DNA of 64,000 nt from Variovorax sp. V93 (GTDB lineage Bacteria; Pseudomonadota; Gammaproteobacteria; Burkholderiales; Burkholderiaceae_C): positions 5,311,001-5,375,000 of the forward strand of contig NZ_AP028669.1 in the NCBI RefSeq assembly GCF_041154485.1. Reading direction: 5' to 3'. Numbering within the stretch: the first letter of the stretch is position 1; each line of letters starts with the position of its first letter. The position numbers and the translations under genes were made by a program. The notes below the pieces were generated by a model that worked only from the letters and a program-made list of their open reading frames with translations, did not search any database and was not told the DNA's origin. This document shows positions 59,893 through 64,000 of this stretch, in pieces.

Positions 59893-59938
59893 GCCTTGCA
59901 AGCGCCCCGCGGCGGGCGCTTGCAAGGCCTTTGTTTTT
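59893..59938 (+). terminator. Strong Rho-independent terminator after infA
   Basis: Perfect 15-bp stem (GCCTTGCAAGCGCCC at 59893-59907 and complement at 59914-59928), loop CGCGGC, then CTTTGTTTTT. It lies 18 bases past infA and 26 bases before the dbpA ATG, so dbpA needs readthrough or an overlapping promoter. Confidence 0.93.
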
Positions 59939-59963
59939 GTTGCGGCCGTCCGGCTGCAAAACG

Positions 59964-61394
<1,431 letters not shown>

Positions 61395-61493
61395 AAGTCA
61401 CCCCGCCGTGCCGGTTGCTTCGGCTTCCGGCAGGCAAAATCCCCGCTGTGGCCTAATTGAGCCTCGAACATCACTTTTTTACCCGAGCTTTTC

Positions 61494-61664
61494 ATGCCCA
61501 AGAAAATTCGTACCGAAGCCGACCGCGTTGCCACCCCGAAGCCGACGCCCCTGCCCGGCTACGCCCTGCCCAAGTCCGGTGGCGGCCAGAAGGTCAGCCT
61601 GGAACGCGGCACCGCCACGCGCAGCAAGAAGAACCCCGGCAAGCGCGCCAAGAAGGGCGGCTGA
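61494..61664 (+). CDS. Small, highly basic conserved protein
   Basis: 56 residues, MPKKIRTEADRVATPKPTP then a Lys/Arg-rich C-terminus TRSKKNPGKRAKKGG. It follows TTTTTT-ACCCGAGC. The length, charge (about 14 Lys/Arg) and terminator after it suggest a real small protein, possibly nucleic-acid or ribosome-associated. I do not recognise the family. It was below a common ORF length cut-off. Confidence 0.55.
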   Translation: MPKKIRTEADRVATPKPTPLPGYALPKSGGGQKVSLERGTATRSKKNPGKRAKKGG

Positions 61665-61697
61665 TCCAGCCCCCGGAGGCTCGCAAGAGCCGCGACG

Positions 61698-61719
61698 AAC
61701 GCGCCCCCGGGCGCGTTTT
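61698..61719 (+). terminator. Terminator after the small basic gene
   Basis: ACGCGCCC (61699-61706) and GGGCGCGT (61709-61716) with a CC loop, followed by TTT. It lies 34 bases past the small gene's stop. Confidence 0.65.
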
Positions 61720-61749
61720 GTCATTGGGGCAGCCACAAACCAATCCGCG

Positions 61750-62064
61750 ATGTCCGACGACAACCAGATCTTCATCCCGCCCTCGTTCTTCGCGGTCTAC
61801 AGCGATGCGCGCCAGCGCCTGTCGGAGCCGATCGGCGTGGTGCGCGAGCGCTACGAGATCTGCGAGGACCTCGCCAGCCACCTCGTGGGCCACGCGCAGA
61901 TCCAGCACCACACCGAGGTGCCGGTCGAGAGCGAGATCCTGCGGCGCATCCATGCCGGGCTGACGGCGCCCGAAGCCGGCGTGTCGGCGGCCGAGGCCGG
62001 CTGGATCGTGCAGCGGCTGGCCGAGCTGCTGGGCTGGCCCGGACCCGAGCTGGCCGCGGACTGA
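61750..62064 (+). CDS. Conserved hypothetical protein
   Basis: 104 residues, mostly helical, MSDDNQIFIPPSFFAVYSDARQ then RERYEICEDLASHLVGHAQIQHH and EAGWIVQRLAELLGW. No membrane segment or cofactor motif. I recognise it as a recurrent small Comamonadaceae protein without a known role. ATG at 61750, with the terminator of the previous gene just before. Confidence 0.7.
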   Translation: MSDDNQIFIPPSFFAVYSDARQRLSEPIGVVRERYEICEDLASHLVGHAQIQHHTEVPVESEILRRIHAGLTAPEAGVSAAEAGWIVQRLAELLGWPGPELAAD

Positions 62065-62083
62065 AGCAGCGGCCGGGCGCCCG

Positions 62084-63007
62084 TCAGGCGGGCGCGGCGC
62101 GCTTGAGCAGGCTCAGGTAGCCCGGCTGCACTTCCATGCGCGCGGTGGCGCCGCGCCGCTGCAGCAGGCGGTGCGCCTTCGGCAGGCTCCAGCAGGGCAG
62201 GCTGGTGAACATGTGGTGCTCGCAGTGGTAGTTGACCCAGTAGGGCGCCACCAGCGCGCGCTCCAGCCAGCCGGCGTGCGTGGTGCGCGCCTGGCGCAGC
62301 GGATCGGCCTCGTTCTGCGCCACCAGCGCATGCTCGGCGATGTTGCGCACACGGCTCACGAGCGGCAGCCAGGTGGCCATCGGCAGCAGCCACATCAGGA
62401 GCCAGGCCCACCCATGCCCGGCCAGCGCGAAGGCCAGCAGGCCGAGGCCGTTGCCGGCGAGGAAGCGGCGGTCTTTCGCCAGCTCGCGCCCGAAGGCCTT
62501 CAGCGCCGATTCGCCGGGTGCGCGGTGCCGGATGCCTTCGGCGATGTGGCCGAAGCGCTGCTTGTAGAAGGTCTGGCCGCTCAGGTCGCGCACGACCTTG
62601 CGCCACATCGAACCACGCGTGATCGGGAAGGGCGCAGACAGCACCAGGTCCGGGTCTTCGGTCTGCTGCACGAAGCGGTGGTGCTGCAGGTGGTAGGGCC
62701 GGTAGCCGCGCAGCGTGGAGGAGCACAGCCAGTAACCCACCCAGTCGTTGACCCTGCGGCTGCAGTGCAGGCCCGCATGCGCGGCATCGTGCATGAGGAT
62801 GAAGAGCCCGAGCTGCCGCGCGCCGACGATCGGCACCATGAGCGGCACGGTCCACGGCCACACGATACCCGCGAGCATCGCGGCGCCGATGACGCCCCAG
62901 CAGTGCGCCACCAGCCACAGGCCCTTCCATGACGAACGGGCGGTGAGCGACTGCCACTCCTCGGTGGTGAAGAAGTCCTCGGGTTGGGCGCGGGGGGCGA
63001 CGGCCAT
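62084..63007 (-). CDS. Fatty acid desaturase family protein
   Basis: 307 residues. Three His boxes: HDAAH (about 74-78), HLQHH (about 108-112) and HCEHH (about 262-266), plus four membrane helices. Membrane di-iron desaturase/hydroxylase of the FA_desaturase family. No partner ferredoxin or acyl-carrier genes are close. Substrate could be a phospholipid acyl chain or a carotenoid-like compound. Confidence 0.9.
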   Translation of the reverse strand: MAVAPRAQPEDFFTTEEWQSLTARSSWKGLWLVAHCWGVIGAAMLAGIVWPWTVPLMVPIVGARQLGLFILMHDAAHAGLHCSRRVNDWVGYWLCSSTLRGYRPYHLQHHRFVQQTEDPDLVLSAPFPITRGSMWRKVVRDLSGQTFYKQRFGHIAEGIRHRAPGESALKAFGRELAKDRRFLAGNGLGLLAFALAGHGWAWLLMWLLPMATWLPLVSRVRNIAEHALVAQNEADPLRQARTTHAGWLERALVAPYWVNYHCEHHMFTSLPCWSLPKAHRLLQRRGATARMEVQPGYLSLLKRAAPA

Positions 63008-63093
63008 CGGGCCAGTATGCGCCGATGGCCCGGCCGCGGCACGCGGAATTCCCCGGGCTTGCCGCCTGGCGGACGCGCCCGCAAACCGGGACC

Positions 63094-63795
63094 TCAGTTG
63101 TCGATCACCTTGCGGGCGAACAGCTCGAGGTAGTCCATCAGGCGGTTGGCGCCCGCGACGGCCGCGGCCTCGTCGCCGGTTGCAATGCCCTGCGCGAGCT
63201 CGAGGTGCGCATTGGCGCCTTCCACGATCTCGCCTTCATGCTGGTAGGCATACCAGAAGCGGCGGCATTGCACGATGACCGGAATCACGGCCTTCACCGC
63301 CGAATCGTTATGGCTCGCCTGGTGGTTGACGAGGTCGAGCGCGCGGTCGGCCTGCATGTAGTCGTTCAGGTCGCCGCGATGGGCGGCCTTCACCATCAGC
63401 TCGGCACAGCGCACGATCTCCTTGCGCTGCAGCGCGGTGGCGCGGCGCGCCGAGCAGGCTGCAATCAGCCGTTCGAGCACGCGCCGGGTCTGGATCACGT
63501 CGAGGTGGTCGGCCAGGTCGATGGTCGACACCAGCAGGCCGCGGCGCGGCTGCTGCACGATGAGGCCGATGGACACCATGCGCATCAGCGCCTCGCGCAC
63601 CGGGGTGCGGCCCAGGCCGGTGCGCTCGGCGAGGTCGGCTTCGACGATCTGGCTGCCGGGCTCCAGCTGCAGCGTGGACAGCAGCGTCTCGATCGCGTCA
63701 TAGGCGAGGTCGGCAGCCCGTCGCTTGGGCTGGGGGCGGGGCACGGTCTTCGTGGCGGACATTGATTTCTTTTGCTGCAGCTGCTTCGGGCTCAT
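63094..63795 (-). CDS. GntR-family transcriptional regulator (FCD/FadR-type)
   Basis: 233 residues. Winged helix about 30-85 (EADLAERTGLGRTPVREALMRMVSIGLIVQQPRRG), followed by an all-helical FCD ligand domain with metal-type ligands (about 130-200, HxxH-like patterns). Its ATG overlaps the stop of the oxidoreductase gene as ATGA, so the two are co-transcribed and the regulator probably controls that catabolic operon. Confidence 0.92.
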   Translation of the reverse strand: MSPKQLQQKKSMSATKTVPRPQPKRRAADLAYDAIETLLSTLQLEPGSQIVEADLAERTGLGRTPVREALMRMVSIGLIVQQPRRGLLVSTIDLADHLDVIQTRRVLERLIAACSARRATALQRKEIVRCAELMVKAAHRGDLNDYMQADRALDLVNHQASHNDSAVKAVIPVIVQCRRFWYAYQHEGEIVEGANAHLELAQGIATGDEAAAVAGANRLMDYLELFARKVIDN

Positions 63796-64000
63796 TGTCG
63801 GTCCACATCCTCATGGTCCGCGAGGCCGGCCAGCGTTGCGATGCGCGCCGGCGAGAGCGGCGGCCGCGGCGCGGGCGGCGTCCAGCCGAACAGGAACTGC
63901 GCCGCATCGCCGCACACGCGCCCCTGGCAGGCACCCATGCCGCAGCGGCGATGGAGCTTGGCGTCGGTCCAGCCGCTGCAATCCGCCAATGCGGAGAAGG
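63792..64000 (-). CDS. C-terminal part of an FAD-dependent oxidoreductase with BFD-like [2Fe-2S] domain (cut by window edge)
   Basis: The reading frame enters from beyond 64000; the visible 68 residues begin FSALADCSGWTDAKLHRRCGMGACQGRVCG. The Cys pattern CGMGACQGRVCG matches the end of BFD-type iron-sulfur modules in amino-acid/opine dehydrogenase alpha subunits (HcnB-like). Truncated here, so most of the protein cannot be described. Confidence 0.75.
   Translation of the reverse strand, partial: FSALADCSGWTDAKLHRRCGMGACQGRVCGDAAQFLFGWTPPAPRPPLSPARIATLAGLADHEDVDRQ

Overview
The window looks like chromosome from a GC-rich betaproteobacterium of the order Burkholderiales, most likely Comamonadaceae and Variovorax-like. 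The basis is gene content and order: recA-recX, sucC-sucD, Bug-type substrate-binding proteins, PilY1-type minor pilin genes, a SWIB-tailed topoisomerase III, and Comamonadaceae-type GC-rich intergenic repeats. The genus is an inference. I saw no rRNA, tRNA, CRISPR array, insertion sequence or phage module.

Left part (1-12965): a small conserved protein, a holin-like membrane protein, a BepA-type M48 metalloprotease and moaC. Then a PglL-type O-oligosaccharyltransferase gene (3076-4806, minus) is divergent from a minor-pilin operon pilE-fimT-pilV-pilW-pilX-pilY1, which ends with a gene for a TonB-C-terminus-like protein.

Central block (13091-31363, all minus, transcribed right to left): pilA, a second PglL-type gene, wbpM, wbpA, wbpB, wbpD, wbpE, a Wzx-type flippase, then alternating methyltransferases and glycosyltransferases, wbpI, another aminotransferase and a PglC/WcaJ-like initiating sugar-phosphate transferase. 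wbpA-B-E-D-I is the complete known route to UDP-ManNAc3NAcA. The block reads as a locus for making and flipping a short acidic glycan, with a type IV pilin and a candidate pilin O-OTase at its head. Many of its genes overlap by ATGA or GTGA.

The next region (31567-41849) holds a cyclic-nucleotide phosphodiesterase, a CHASE2 adenylate cyclase, an FHA protein and a PP2C phosphatase. These form a signalling set beside the pilus genes. They are followed by terC, sucD-sucC, argC, and recX-recA.

The right part (41996-64000) is mixed. It contains a MarR regulator, a two-component system interrupted by a tandem intergenic repeat, and birA. A SET-domain gene faces topB (with a C-terminal SWIB domain) across a 37-bp alternating purine-pyrimidine tract. 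Two Bug transport proteins and their LysR regulator, an N-formylglutamate amidohydrolase-like enzyme, and a MocR/MFS divergent pair follow. After these come an infA-dbpA cold-type translation/RNA-helicase pair, a fatty acid desaturase, and a GntR regulator beside a [2Fe-2S] oxidoreductase gene cut by the window edge.
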